Of a stretch of 64,000 nt of DNA, positions 26,606 through 34,903 are shown in pieces. Under the pieces are notes generated by a model that saw only the letters and a list, made by a program, of their open reading frames with translations, did no database searches and had not been told where the DNA came from. The DNA comes from Marinobacterium zhoushanense (lineage in GTDB: Bacteria; Pseudomonadota; Gammaproteobacteria; Pseudomonadales; Balneatricaceae), in NCBI RefSeq assembly GCF_014641945.1, contig NZ_BMIJ01000001.1:389130-453129 (forward strand), read 5' to 3'. Within the stretch, counting starts at the first letter, position 1, and the number at the start of each line of letters is the position of its first letter. Made by a program: the position numbers and the translations under genes.

Positions 26606-28657
26606 ATGAATATGCAGAACAGGGATAAACAGACCGGGGATCAGCAGATAAGCGAATTCAGCGATCAGCCGATCTGGACCCCCGCCCCCGAGCGGATCCA
26701 GGCATCGAGGCTGACCGCTCTGCAGCGCTGGCTGGCCGACAACCGAGGGCTCGAGTTTGACAACTACGATGCGCTGTGGCGCTGGTCGATAGAGGATGCC
26801 GAAGGCTTCTGGGCGGCGCTATGGGAGTACTACGATATCCAGGCGACCACTCCGTACGCGCGCGTGCTAGCGGACGACCATATGCCGGGGGCGCGCTGGT
26901 TCGAAGGTGCGGAGTTGAACTTCGTCGAACAGGTTTTCCGTCATCGCGACCTCGCCACCCCCGCCATCGTCTATGACAGCGAGGTGTGCGGCAAGGGTGA
27001 GATCAGCTGGGCGGAGCTGGAACGACAAGTTGCCGCATTCGCCGCCACCCTGCGCATGCTGGGCGTCGGCAAAGGAGACCGGGTATGCGCCTACCTGCCC
27101 AACGTGCCGCATACCGTGGTGGGGTTTCTCGCTACGGCGAGCCTCGGCGCTATCTGGTCGATCGCCGCCCCGGAGATGGGCGTATCCAATATCGTCAACC
27201 GCTTCAGCCAGATCCAGCCCAAGATCCTGATCACCTGCGACGGCTACCGCAACCGTGGCAAGACGTTCGACAAACGTCAGGAGAGCATGCAGCTGATCGA
27301 TGCCCTACCCAGCGTCGAGACGGTGGTCTGGACACCCCTGCTAGCGCCGGACGCTCAGGCTCCCGCAGGCTGCAATGCGCTGACCTGGACAAGCGCCATA
27401 ACCGGTGACGCAACACTCGAACCGACACCGCTGCCGTTCGATCAACCGCTGTGGATACTTTATTCGTCGGGCACTACCGGCCTACCGAAGGCGATCGTAC
27501 AGGGCCATGGCGGCATACTGCTGAATATGCTGCTGTCGCTGGATATCCACTGCGACCTCAACCCCGGCGAGCGCTACTTCTGGATCTCCAGCACCGGCTG
27601 GATGGTGTGGAACCTGCAGATCAGCGGCCTGCTGACCGGCTCCACCATATGCCTGTACGACGGCAATGTGGCCGGCCCCGGCCCCGAGGCTGACTGGTAT
27701 CATCTGTGGCGCTTTGTGGCCGAGAATCGGATCAGCTTCTTTGGCGGTGGCGCCGCGTTTTTCGCCACTTGCCTCAAGCATCGGCTCGATCCGGCGCGAC
27801 ACTTCGATCTCAGCGCCCTGAAGTCGCTGGGTGCTACAGGCTCGCCGTTGGCACCCGATGCCTACCGGTGGATCTACAACCAGGTTAATCCGGATATCTG
27901 GCTATGCAGTGCGTCCGGTGGCACCGATATCGCCGGCACCTTCCTGAACGGTACCCCCGCCCTGCCGGTGTACGTCGGTGAGATGCAGTGCCGAACGCTG
28001 GGCGCATCGGTTTACGCCTTCGATGACGATGGGCAACCGGTATACGACAGCGTGGGCGAACTGGTTTGCACCCGCCCCCTGCCCTCGATGCCGCTCTATT
28101 TCTGGGGTGACGAGGGTAATCAGCGCTATATGGAAAGCTACTTCGACACCTTCACCAGTCGCGACGGCAACAAGCTCTGGCGCCACGGCGACTGGCTGAA
28201 ACTGATACCGCGCCGGGAGTCGACCACCGCCATCATCTACGGCCGTTCCGACTCCACGATCAACCGCCAGGGTATCCGCATGGGCACAGCGGAGATCTAT
28301 GCTGCCGTCGAAGCGGTCCCCGAAGTCGTCGACAGTCTGGTGGTGGATCTCGAGTATCTGGGTCGTGAGCCTCACCTGGCACTGTTTGTCTGCCTGCAGC
28401 AGGGGCTGACGTTGGATAGTGCGCTGATCGAGCGCATAAAAGATGCGATTCGTCAGAACGCCTCGGCCCGCATGGTGCCCGATGCACTGCTTCAAGTGCC
28501 AGAGGTTCCCCGCAATCTGACCGGCAAGAAGCTTGAGGTACCGATCAAGAAGCTATTGCTCGGCCACCCGGTGGAAAAGGTCGTAAGTCGCGACACCCTG
28601 GCAAATCCGCACGCCATCGATTGGTTTATCGATTTTGCTACTTCAAGAACCGGCTAA
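26606..28657 (+). CDS. Acetoacetyl-CoA synthetase (acetoacetate-CoA ligase)
   Basis: 683 aa ANL-superfamily ligase that activates acetoacetate with ATP and CoA. Length and N-terminal domain (ARWFEGAELNFVEQVFRHRD at about 105-124, as in acetyl/acetoacetyl-CoA synthetases) fit AACS rather than short acyl-CoA ligases. Adenylation motifs: YSSGTTGLPKAIVQGHGG, SASGGTDIAGTF, and the hinge and catalytic lysine region near NLTGKKLEVPIKKLL. Start ATG 26606 lies seven bases after the thiolase stop, so the two are one operon. The 3' end contains a TTTATCGATTTT string at 28625 that matches the regulon motif, possibly by chance. Confidence 0.92.
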   Translation: MNMQNRDKQTGDQQISEFSDQPIWTPAPERIQASRLTALQRWLADNRGLEFDNYDALWRWSIEDAEGFWAALWEYYDIQATTPYARVLADDHMPGARWFEGAELNFVEQVFRHRDLATPAIVYDSEVCGKGEISWAELERQVAAFAATLRMLGVGKGDRVCAYLPNVPHTVVGFLATASLGAIWSIAAPEMGVSNIVNRFSQIQPKILITCDGYRNRGKTFDKRQESMQLIDALPSVETVVWTPLLAPDAQAPAGCNALTWTSAITGDATLEPTPLPFDQPLWILYSSGTTGLPKAIVQGHGGILLNMLLSLDIHCDLNPGERYFWISSTGWMVWNLQISGLLTGSTICLYDGNVAGPGPEADWYHLWRFVAENRISFFGGGAAFFATCLKHRLDPARHFDLSALKSLGATGSPLAPDAYRWIYNQVNPDIWLCSASGGTDIAGTFLNGTPALPVYVGEMQCRTLGASVYAFDDDGQPVYDSVGELVCTRPLPSMPLYFWGDEGNQRYMESYFDTFTSRDGNKLWRHGDWLKLIPRRESTTAIIYGRSDSTINRQGIRMGTAEIYAAVEAVPEVVDSLVVDLEYLGREPHLALFVCLQQGLTLDSALIERIKDAIRQNASARMVPDALLQVPEVPRNLTGKKLEVPIKKLLLGHPVEKVVSRDTLANPHAIDWFIDFATSRTG

Positions 28658-28680
28658 CCCCTTCAGGTTTCAGCCCTCGG

Positions 28681-28716
28681 CCTCAGCTTGTCCAATACCG
28701 GCTACTGAGGTTTTTT
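28681..28716 (+). terminator. First terminator after AACS gene
   Basis: CCTCAG and CTGAGG arms with a long loop followed by TTTTTT. Confidence 0.55.
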
Positions 28717-28736
28717 AATGCAGCCTCGTGCGTTGT

Positions 28737-28772
28737 CCGGCAGCTTACCGAAAGGTACTGCCGGTTTTTTTG
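28737..28772 (+). terminator. Second, strong terminator after AACS gene
   Basis: CCGGCAG-TTACC, GAAA tetraloop, GGTA-CTGCCGG and seven T. A clear Rho-independent terminator in tandem with the previous one. Confidence 0.88.
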
Positions 28773-28813
28773 CTTTTTACTTGATTAATGATTTTAATAA
28801 CCATATCTATTGG

Positions 28814-28825
28814 AATATCGATAAA
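28814..28825. promoter_or_regulatory. Regulon site before the GntR gene
   Basis: AATATCGATAAA, 20 bp upstream of the gntR ATG, matches the TTTATCGATAAA consensus at 10 of 12 positions; suggests autoregulation. Confidence 0.55.
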
Positions 28826-28845
28826 TTTGTTCATACGGGCGATAA

Positions 28846-29535
28846 ATGGCGAAGCGAGCAATCAAAGAGTTCGAAGAACTCGGTCACAATACACTGACCA
28901 CATCGGTCTTTGAGCGGTTACGCAGCGATATACTCGAAGGCGTGTTCTCGCCAAACGAGAAGCTGCGGGTCGAGGCTCTGCGCAGGCGCTACGACGTCGG
29001 AGCCAGCCCAATTCGGGAGGCCCTTAACCGTTTAGCCGCGCTGAGACTCGTAGAGCAGACGGATCAAAGGGGCTTTCGCGTTACCGAGCTCACCAAGGAA
29101 GATATTCAGGAGCTGGCCGTCACACGATGCTGGATCAGCGAGATCGCCATTCGCGAGGCGATTGCCCACGGTGATAAAGAGTGGGAGGAAGCGATCGCGC
29201 TGGCCTACTATCGACTCTGGCGTCATCCGGTCGATCCGGTGAAAGACGGCCCCGATCGTGATTGGGAGGTGCTACACCGGGAGTTCCATTCAGCCTTGAT
29301 CTCCGCCTGCCCTTCACGCTGGATCCGTGATTTTCACGAGCAGCTTTTCGACTATGCGGATCGACATCGCCACCTTGCGAACAAGGCGGGACACCCACGT
29401 CAGGATCCGGCCGAGGAGCACAAAGCGATCATGGAAGCGGTAGTCACGCGAAATACCGAACTCGCCATCAAACTGCTGAACCAGCATTTCACGTTGACCA
29501 GCGAACTGGCAGAAGAGGCCTCACTGGCCTCATAG
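28846..29535 (+). CDS. GntR-family (FCD) regulator, likely controller of the Mo-enzyme block
   Basis: 229 aa: a winged HTH at about 18-80 (TTSVFERLRSDILEGVF, YDVGASPIREALNRLAAL) and an FCD effector domain to the end. FCD GntR proteins typically repress catabolic operons and respond to the pathway substrate. It is the only regulator in the 7.5-29.6 kb block, and its own upstream region carries the same ATCGAT-centred element as the dioxygenase, thiolase and DUF1302 units; that it binds this element is inferred. It stands alone between terminators. The start ATG has the site's GATAAA just upstream and only a weak ribosome-binding sequence. Confidence 0.88.
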   Translation: MAKRAIKEFEELGHNTLTTSVFERLRSDILEGVFSPNEKLRVEALRRRYDVGASPIREALNRLAALRLVEQTDQRGFRVTELTKEDIQELAVTRCWISEIAIREAIAHGDKEWEEAIALAYYRLWRHPVDPVKDGPDRDWEVLHREFHSALISACPSRWIRDFHEQLFDYADRHRHLANKAGHPRQDPAEEHKAIMEAVVTRNTELAIKLLNQHFTLTSELAEEASLAS

Positions 29536-29643
29536 GGAGATACGGACAGATCCGCTCGGACAAGTCATCAGCCCTATATCGGAGAGATATTGTCCCTTCC
29601 AGCGCAAGCCCCTCAATTTCAAGACAGTCTGCGAAGAGCCCAC

Positions 29644-29677
29644 AAAAAACCGCCGGGTGGAGTGCCCGGCGGCTTTG
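29644..29677. terminator. Bidirectional terminator between gntR and uraH
   Basis: CCGCCGGG (from 29650) and CCCGGCGG arms with a seven-base loop, preceded by AAAAAA and followed by a short T tract. Serves the convergent gntR and uraH genes. Confidence 0.85.
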
Positions 29678-29697
29678 TCATTTGATCGGTCTATATG

Positions 29698-30054
29698 TCA
29701 GCTACCGCGATAGGTGGAGTAGCTGTAGGGCGAGATCAGCAGCGGCACATGGTAGTGCTCGGCTTCGTCGGCGATGCCGAAGCGCAGCACCACGTTATCC
29801 AGAAACGCAGGCTCCGGCAGCTCGACACCACGGCGGCGGTAGTAGTCGCCGACACTGAATTCCAGCTCGTACACGCCCTTTCTGAAATCCTCACCCTCCA
29901 GCACTGGCTGATCGCAGCGTCCGTCGTCGTTGGTCAGTGTGCGCTTGATCAGCTCACGGCTCTGATCGCTGCCAATACGGTAGAGCGCCACCGGTATGTT
30001 CTGGCCGGGACAGCCATGAGCCGAGTCCAGCACATGAGTCGTCAGATAGCCCAT
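29698..30054 (-). CDS. uraH: 5-hydroxyisourate hydrolase
   Basis: Transthyretin-like enzyme of 118 aa that opens 5-hydroxyisourate to OHCU, step two from urate. Seen: N-terminal TTHVLDSAHGCPG with the catalytic histidine, the central FLDNVVLRFGI strand followed by HYHVPLLISPYSYSTYRGS, where the terminal YRGS is the HIUase signature that distinguishes it from transthyretin. No leader peptide, so cytoplasmic. It is divergent from puuE with operators in the 347-bp spacer. Confidence 0.95.
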   Translation of the reverse strand: MGYLTTHVLDSAHGCPGQNIPVALYRIGSDQSRELIKRTLTNDDGRCDQPVLEGEDFRKGVYELEFSVGDYYRRRGVELPEPAFLDNVVLRFGIADEAEHYHVPLLISPYSYSTYRGS

Positions 30055-30167
30055 AGGTCAAAAATCCTCTGTTTCTTTTTCTGTTCAGCCAGAACTGCTC
30101 AAGCACTCTCCAGCCAGCTCGCTCCACTATAGAACAACCAACGCCAAAAAAACAAGAATAAAGAATT

Positions 30168-30180
30168 ATTGTATACACTT
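30168..30180. promoter_or_regulatory. GTATAC operator on the uraH side
   Basis: ATTGTATACACTT, eight-base palindrome TGTATACA at 30170-30177, about 115 bp upstream of uraH. Confidence 0.5.
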
Positions 30181-30317
30181 TACGATATCACTCTGTGAAA
30201 CCCGGTATATCAGGCGGTTTCGCCCCCAAGCATTGGCGTGAGAACTGCTATATTAGAAGCAGGCGTACAATTTTTTTGACCCAATAGACAGCTTCCTACT
30301 TGCAAGATTTAGAATTC

Positions 30318-30329
30318 ATTGTATACAAT
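30318..30329. promoter_or_regulatory. Perfect ATTGTATACAAT operator on the puuE side
   Basis: Perfect 12-bp palindrome 73 bp upstream of puuE, with a further half-site TTGCATACC directly after it. Matches elements before the GntR gene at 1.9 kb and the purine permease at 2.2 kb. Confidence 0.6.
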
Positions 30330-30401
30330 CATTGCATACCAGTTTGAATTATCCCGTCTGAGCTGCCATACCATCAGTTCAGCCTAATAAGGAGTCGAGC
30401 C

Positions 30402-31340
30402 GTGAGTAACGACTATCCACGCGACCTGATCGGATACGGCCAGAACCCACCGCACCCACAGTGGCCGGGCCAGGCCCGTATCGCTGTCTCTTTTGTACTG
30501 AACTACGAAGAGGGCGGCGAGCGCTGCATCCTCCACGGTGACAAGGAGTCGGAAGCCTTCCTGTCCGAGATGCCGGGCGCCCAGGCCCTGCCGGGTGTGC
30601 GCCACATGAGCATGGAGTCCTGCTATGAATATGGCAGCCGCGCCGGTGTCTGGCGCCTGCTGCGCCTGTTCAAGAAACACGATATCCCGCTGACTATCTT
30701 TGCCGTCGCCATGGCGGTCGAGCGCCACCCCGAGGTCGCCAGGGCGATGGTCGAAGCCGGCCATGAGATCTGCAGCCACGGCTACCGCTGGATCGACTAT
30801 CAGTACACCGATGAGTCGGAAGAGCGCGATCACCTGGTTCGCGCCATCGAGATCATCCAGCGCGTGACCGGTGAGCGCCCGCTGGGCTGGTACACCGGCC
30901 GCACCGGCCCCAACACCCGTAATCTGGTGATGGAGGAAGGCGGCTTCATGTACGACTCCGACGCCTATGACGATGACCTGCCCTACTGGGTAAACAACGA
31001 AGGCAAGGGCCACCTGGTGATCCCCTACACCCTCGATGTCAACGACATGCGCTTTGCCACGGCGCAGGGCTTCAACAGCGGCGAGCAGTTCTACCAGTAC
31101 CTGAAGGACAGCTTCGACACCCTGTATGCCGAAGGCGCGGAAGCACCGAAGATGATGTCGATCGGTCTGCACTGCCGTCTGGTCGGTCGTCCGGGCCGCA
31201 TCGCCGCGCTGGAGCGTTTCCTCGAGTACGCCCGCAGCCACGAGCAGGTCTGGTTCTGCCGCCGCATCGAGATCGCCAAACACTGGCACGAACACCACCC
31301 CTACAACCCGGAGAGCCAGTCAGGAGAGAGCCAGCAATGA
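30402..31340 (+). CDS. puuE: Allantoinase, polysaccharide-deacetylase family
   Basis: 312 aa. Hydrolyses (S)-allantoin to allantoate without metal-dependent amidohydrolase chemistry. N-terminal DLIGYGQNPPHPQWPGQARI, the GGERCILHGD string and the NodB-like core (GHEICSHGYRWIDYQ at about 125-139, GWYTGRTGPNTR) are the PuuE signature. GTG or ATG ambiguity: the frame begins at GTG 30402, 8 bp after a GGAGT ribosome site. Four-base overlap with uraD indicates translational coupling. A decayed partial copy lies at 7283-7492. Confidence 0.95.
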   Translation: MSNDYPRDLIGYGQNPPHPQWPGQARIAVSFVLNYEEGGERCILHGDKESEAFLSEMPGAQALPGVRHMSMESCYEYGSRAGVWRLLRLFKKHDIPLTIFAVAMAVERHPEVARAMVEAGHEICSHGYRWIDYQYTDESEERDHLVRAIEIIQRVTGERPLGWYTGRTGPNTRNLVMEEGGFMYDSDAYDDDLPYWVNNEGKGHLVIPYTLDVNDMRFATAQGFNSGEQFYQYLKDSFDTLYAEGAEAPKMMSIGLHCRLVGRPGRIAALERFLEYARSHEQVWFCRRIEIAKHWHEHHPYNPESQSGESQQ

Positions 31341-31870
31341 GCGACGCGAAGTTTCAGAGCTGCACCCCCAGCCAGATGAGCCGAGAGCAGTTTGTCAGCC
31401 AGTTCGGCGATATCTACGAGCACTCCGCCTGGGTCGCCGAGCAGGCCTACGATCAGGCGTTCGCTGAGGGCACGGCCGAAGAGATCGACCAGATCGACGC
31501 GCTGCAGCAGCGCATGGCCGGCATCCTGCTGCGCGCCGATCAGCAGGCCCAGCTCGACCTGATCAACGCACACCCGGACTTGGCCGGCAAGGCCGCCATC
31601 GCCGGCGAGCTGACCGCCTCCTCCACCGCCGAACAGGCGGGTGCCGGTATCAGTGAGTGTACCGCCGAAGAGTTTGCCCGCTTTACCGAGCTGAACAACG
31701 CCTACAAAGCCAAGTTCGGTTTCCCGTTCATCATGGCGGTCAAGGGCAGCAACCGGCACCAGATCCTGGCCGCATTCGAAGAGCGAATTCATAACACGCC
31801 AGAGCAGGAGTTCGACCGCGCGCTACAGGAGATCAACAAGATCGCCCGCTTCCGCTTGGAAGCGATGTAG
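31337..31870 (+). CDS. uraD: OHCU decarboxylase
   Basis: 177 aa. Decarboxylates 2-oxo-4-hydroxy-4-carboxy-5-ureidoimidazoline stereospecifically to (S)-allantoin. Seen: the family motif INAHPDLAGKAAI at about 75-87 containing the catalytic histidine, FTELNNAYKAKFGFPFIMAVKG and the C-terminal ALQEINKIARFRL. All helical. Start overlaps the puuE stop (ATGA). It sits with uraH, puuE and puuD, so the whole urate-to-allantoin route is present. Confidence 0.95.
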   Translation: MSDAKFQSCTPSQMSREQFVSQFGDIYEHSAWVAEQAYDQAFAEGTAEEIDQIDALQQRMAGILLRADQQAQLDLINAHPDLAGKAAIAGELTASSTAEQAGAGISECTAEEFARFTELNNAYKAKFGFPFIMAVKGSNRHQILAAFEERIHNTPEQEFDRALQEINKIARFRLEAM

Positions 31871-31943
31871 TGCTTGAAACTGTTCTGTCTGGATACCCCA
31901 TAAACCGCATTGGCGAATTAAGCGCCAGGTAAGGTAGAAAATA

Positions 31944-32933
31944 ATGAGCAACCCAACATTCCTGAAATATATCAACCTGGCCGACGCCCGCCTCGGCACC
32001 AAGTCGATCTTCGTTACCGACGACTGGTTCGCCGCCGTGGACCGCATGCTGCAGCCCGAAGCCCCGGTGTGGAAAGAGGGAGTGTTCGATGACAACGGCA
32101 AGTGGATGGACGGTTGGGAGTCGCGCCGCAAGCGTTTCGAAGGCTACGACTACACCATCATCCGTCTTGGCGTACCCGGCGTGATCAAGGGCGTCGATAT
32201 CGACACCTCCTTCTTCACCGGTAACTTCCCGCCCTCCGCCTCGCTGGAAGCCTGCTACAGCCCGGACGGCGATCCGGCCGACAACGCCGAGTGGACCGAG
32301 CTGCTGGGTGCCGTCAGCCTGAAGGGCGACAGTCAGCACCTGCACGCGATCGACGACGACCGTCCCTGGACTCATATCCGCTTCAACATCTACCCGGATG
32401 GCGGTGTCGCGCGCCTGCGCGTGTACGGCATCCCCTACCTGGACTGGTCCAAGGTCGGCAGCGAGCAGGAGATCGACCTGGCCGCATCGCTCAACGGCGG
32501 TCGCGCCCTCTCCTGCAGCGACGAGCACTTCGGCAAGAAGGGCAACATCCTCAACCCGGGCCGCGCCATCAACATGGGTGATGGCTGGGAAACCGCCCGT
32601 CGCCGTACCCCGGGTAACGACTGGGTGATCGTCGCCCTGGGCCACCCGGGTGAGGTCAGCCGCATCGTCGTCGACACCCTGCACTTCAAGGGTAACTATC
32701 CGGACAGCTGCTCGATCCAGGCAGCCTACGTCAAGGGCGGCACCGACGAACAGATCGAGACCCAGAGCCTGTTCTGGAAAGAGATGCTGCCGGCGCAGAA
32801 GCTGGAGATGCACCAGGAGCATGAGTTCACCGAGCAGATCAACAGCATCGGCCCAATCACCCATGTCCGCATCAACATCTTCCCGGACGGAGGCATCAGC
32901 CGACTGCGCCTGTTCGGCAAGGTAACGGACTGA
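31944..32933 (+). CDS. alc: Allantoicase
   Basis: 329 aa. Converts allantoate to ureidoglycolate and urea. Two tandem allantoicase (jelly-roll) repeats: residues about 28-170 ([36 protein letters not shown]) and 195-329 ([37 protein letters not shown]). Both repeats end in a [24 protein letters not shown] strand. A short 73-bp gap follows uraD. Ribosome site AGGTAGAAA precedes the ATG. Confidence 0.95.
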   Translation: MSNPTFLKYINLADARLGTKSIFVTDDWFAAVDRMLQPEAPVWKEGVFDDNGKWMDGWESRRKRFEGYDYTIIRLGVPGVIKGVDIDTSFFTGNFPPSASLEACYSPDGDPADNAEWTELLGAVSLKGDSQHLHAIDDDRPWTHIRFNIYPDGGVARLRVYGIPYLDWSKVGSEQEIDLAASLNGGRALSCSDEHFGKKGNILNPGRAINMGDGWETARRRTPGNDWVIVALGHPGEVSRIVVDTLHFKGNYPDSCSIQAAYVKGGTDEQIETQSLFWKEMLPAQKLEMHQEHEFTEQINSIGPITHVRINIFPDGGISRLRLFGKVTD

Positions 32934-32945
32934 TCGGAGCACGCC

Positions 32946-33446
32946 ATGTTGATCATTCGACCGGAACCTCTGACCGCCGAGGCGTTCGCCCCCTTCGGCG
33001 ATGTGATCGAGACCCGAGATCGTGATTTTTTCATGATCAATAACGGCTCGACCCAGCGCTTTCACCGCCTCGCCGAAGTGATGCTCGGCAAGGCGGGCGA
33101 CCGCGGCATCATCAGCATCTTCAGGGCCAGGCATACGCCGATGCCACTGCAGGTGCGGATGCTGGAGCGCCACCCGCTGGGCAGCCAGGCGTTTATCCCG
33201 CTGAAGCAGAACCCATTTCTGGTGCTGGTCGCACCGGCAGGTGACGAGCCGGATCCGGCCGCGATCCGGGCGTTTATCACCGACGGCAGCCAGGGGGTCA
33301 ACTACCACACCGGCGTCTGGCACCACCCGGTGCTCAGCTGCGTCGAGGAGGATGACTTCCTGGTCGTCGACCGTGAAGGCGAAGGCAACAACTGCGACGA
33401 ATACTTTTTCAACAACGAAACCGAGATCCTGCTGCAGACCCCGTAA
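32946..33446 (+). CDS. allA: Ureidoglycolate lyase
   Basis: 166 aa cupin-fold enzyme that splits ureidoglycolate to glyoxylate and urea, without further nitrogen recovery from the ureide. Seen: PEPLTAEAFAPFGDVIE at the N terminus, RFHRLAE, MLERHPLGSQAFIPL (about 73-87) and NYHTGVWHHPVLS with the active-site residues. It is 12 bp after alc. Its product glyoxylate would be the substrate for the bhc operon at 42-47 kb. Confidence 0.95.
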   Translation: MLIIRPEPLTAEAFAPFGDVIETRDRDFFMINNGSTQRFHRLAEVMLGKAGDRGIISIFRARHTPMPLQVRMLERHPLGSQAFIPLKQNPFLVLVAPAGDEPDPAAIRAFITDGSQGVNYHTGVWHHPVLSCVEEDDFLVVDREGEGNNCDEYFFNNETEILLQTP

Positions 33447-33563
33447 GGCTCAGGCGTAACACCACGCCCGCAAATCTAAGGCGCGTCGTAGGACTACATC
33501 CATAAAAATAAGCGTTGGCCTCAGGCGAGATCACCAAGGCCAACCCACTATGAGGAGTAGACA

Positions 33564-34742
33564 ATGGATCCCCATATCACAGAATGGCTCAACCTGGCCG
33601 TACGCTGGGTACACATGATTACCGGTATCGCCTGGATTGGCGCATCGTTCTATTTTGTCTGGCTGGAAAACCACCTGGACCGCCGCAATCCGCGCGAGGG
33701 CCTGTCCGGTGACCTCTGGGCCATTCATGGTGGCGGTATCTACCACCTGGAGAAGTACAAGCTGGCGCCGCCGAAAATGCCGGAGACGCTGCACTGGTTC
33801 AAATGGGAGGCCTACGCCACCTTCCTGTCCGGCTTCGTGCTGCTGGCGGTGGTGTATTACCTCAACGCCCAGCTCTACCTGGTGGCGCCGGGTTCCGACC
33901 TCAGCTCAGCCGCCGCCATCGCCATCGGCGTGGGCAGCCTGGTGGTCGGCTGGCTGGTCTACACCGGCCTGTGCGAATCGCCGCTGGGTAAGACCCCTGC
34001 CCTGCTCGGTCTGGTGCTGTTCGCGCTGCTGGTGTTCGCCGCCTGGGGCCTGTCGCAGGTGTTCAGCGGTCGCGGTGCATTTATCCATGTCGGCGCCATC
34101 ATCGGCACCATCATGGTCGGTAACGTGTTCCGCGTGATCATGCCCGCCCAGCGTGCACTGGTGAAAGCGATCGAAGAGGGGCGTGAGCCGGATCCGGTAC
34201 TGCCGGCGAAGGGCCTGCTGCGCTCACGCCACAACAACTACTTCACGCTGCCGGTGCTGTTCATCATGATCAGCAACCACTTCCCGAGCACCTACGGCGC
34301 CGAGTTCAACTGGGCGGTACTGGCGGGCCTCGCGGCGCTGAGCGTACTGGTGCGCCACTACTTCAACACCCGCCACGAAAGCCAGAAGTTCGCCTGGACC
34401 CTGCCCGCCGCGGCACTGGGCATGGTCACCCTGGCCTTCGTCGTCGCACCGCAAAAAGCGGTACAGAGCGAGCATCAGCAGGTAAGTTTTGCAGAGGTAT
34501 CCCAGGTGATCAGCGAGCGTTGCACCGTGTGCCACTCATCCAGCCCAAGCTATGCCGGTTTCAGCACCGCACCGGCCGGCGTGATGTTCGACGATGCGCA
34601 GCAGATCAAGACCCAGGCACCGAAGATTCTGTCCCAGGCGATCACCACCCAGAGCATGCCGCTGGGCAACATCACGCAGATGACCCAGGCCGAACGCGAC
34701 CTGGTCGGTATGTGGATCGCCAACGGCGCCCGTATCGACTAA
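33564..34742 (+). CDS. puuD: Membrane-bound urate hydroxylase with cytochrome c domain
   Basis: 392 aa. Oxidises urate to 5-hydroxyisourate and passes electrons to the respiratory chain. About eight transmembrane helices (from VRWVHMITGIAWIGASFYFV at residues 13-32 to about residue 300), then a periplasmic cytochrome c module with the haem motif CTVCH near residue 321 and an axial methionine candidate in TQSMPLGNITQM. Classical cofactor-free urate oxidase and FAD urate hydroxylase genes are absent in this window, so PuuD opens the route. Own promoter likely, since the 117-bp gap after allA is larger than the others. Confidence 0.93.
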   Translation: MDPHITEWLNLAVRWVHMITGIAWIGASFYFVWLENHLDRRNPREGLSGDLWAIHGGGIYHLEKYKLAPPKMPETLHWFKWEAYATFLSGFVLLAVVYYLNAQLYLVAPGSDLSSAAAIAIGVGSLVVGWLVYTGLCESPLGKTPALLGLVLFALLVFAAWGLSQVFSGRGAFIHVGAIIGTIMVGNVFRVIMPAQRALVKAIEEGREPDPVLPAKGLLRSRHNNYFTLPVLFIMISNHFPSTYGAEFNWAVLAGLAALSVLVRHYFNTRHESQKFAWTLPAAALGMVTLAFVVAPQKAVQSEHQQVSFAEVSQVISERCTVCHSSSPSYAGFSTAPAGVMFDDAQQIKTQAPKILSQAITTQSMPLGNITQMTQAERDLVGMWIANGARID

Positions 34743-34757
34743 CCTCCCCCTGGATTT

Positions 34758-34787
34758 AGCCCTGCCGTTCCCGCAGGGCTTTTTTTA
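34758..34787 (+). terminator. Intrinsic terminator after puuD
   Basis: AGCCCTGC and GCAGGGCT arms, seven-base loop and seven T. Confidence 0.9.
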
Positions 34788-34903
34788 TTCGTACGGCCCC
34801 ATCCCCCAACCTGTAACCTCCGCTTGAGGCGGGATTTCCTCGGGTGATACCATTGGCGGCATCTTAACTCCGCGGTCAACAATAACAGGAGTCTGCGAAA
34901 TCG

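Larger units (their letters stand above)
30055..30401. other. 347-bp divergent promoter region between uraH and puuE
   Basis: No gene. AT-rich, with a GTATAC site for each direction (30168-30180 and 30318-30329) and a GCGTACAAT half-site near 30262. Confidence 0.7.

Noticed and set aside
28625..28636. TTTATCGATTTT string matching the regulon motif
   Set aside because: It is inside the last codons of the acetoacetyl-CoA synthetase gene (FIDFAT), so it is probably coincidental, though a site acting on gntR cannot be excluded.
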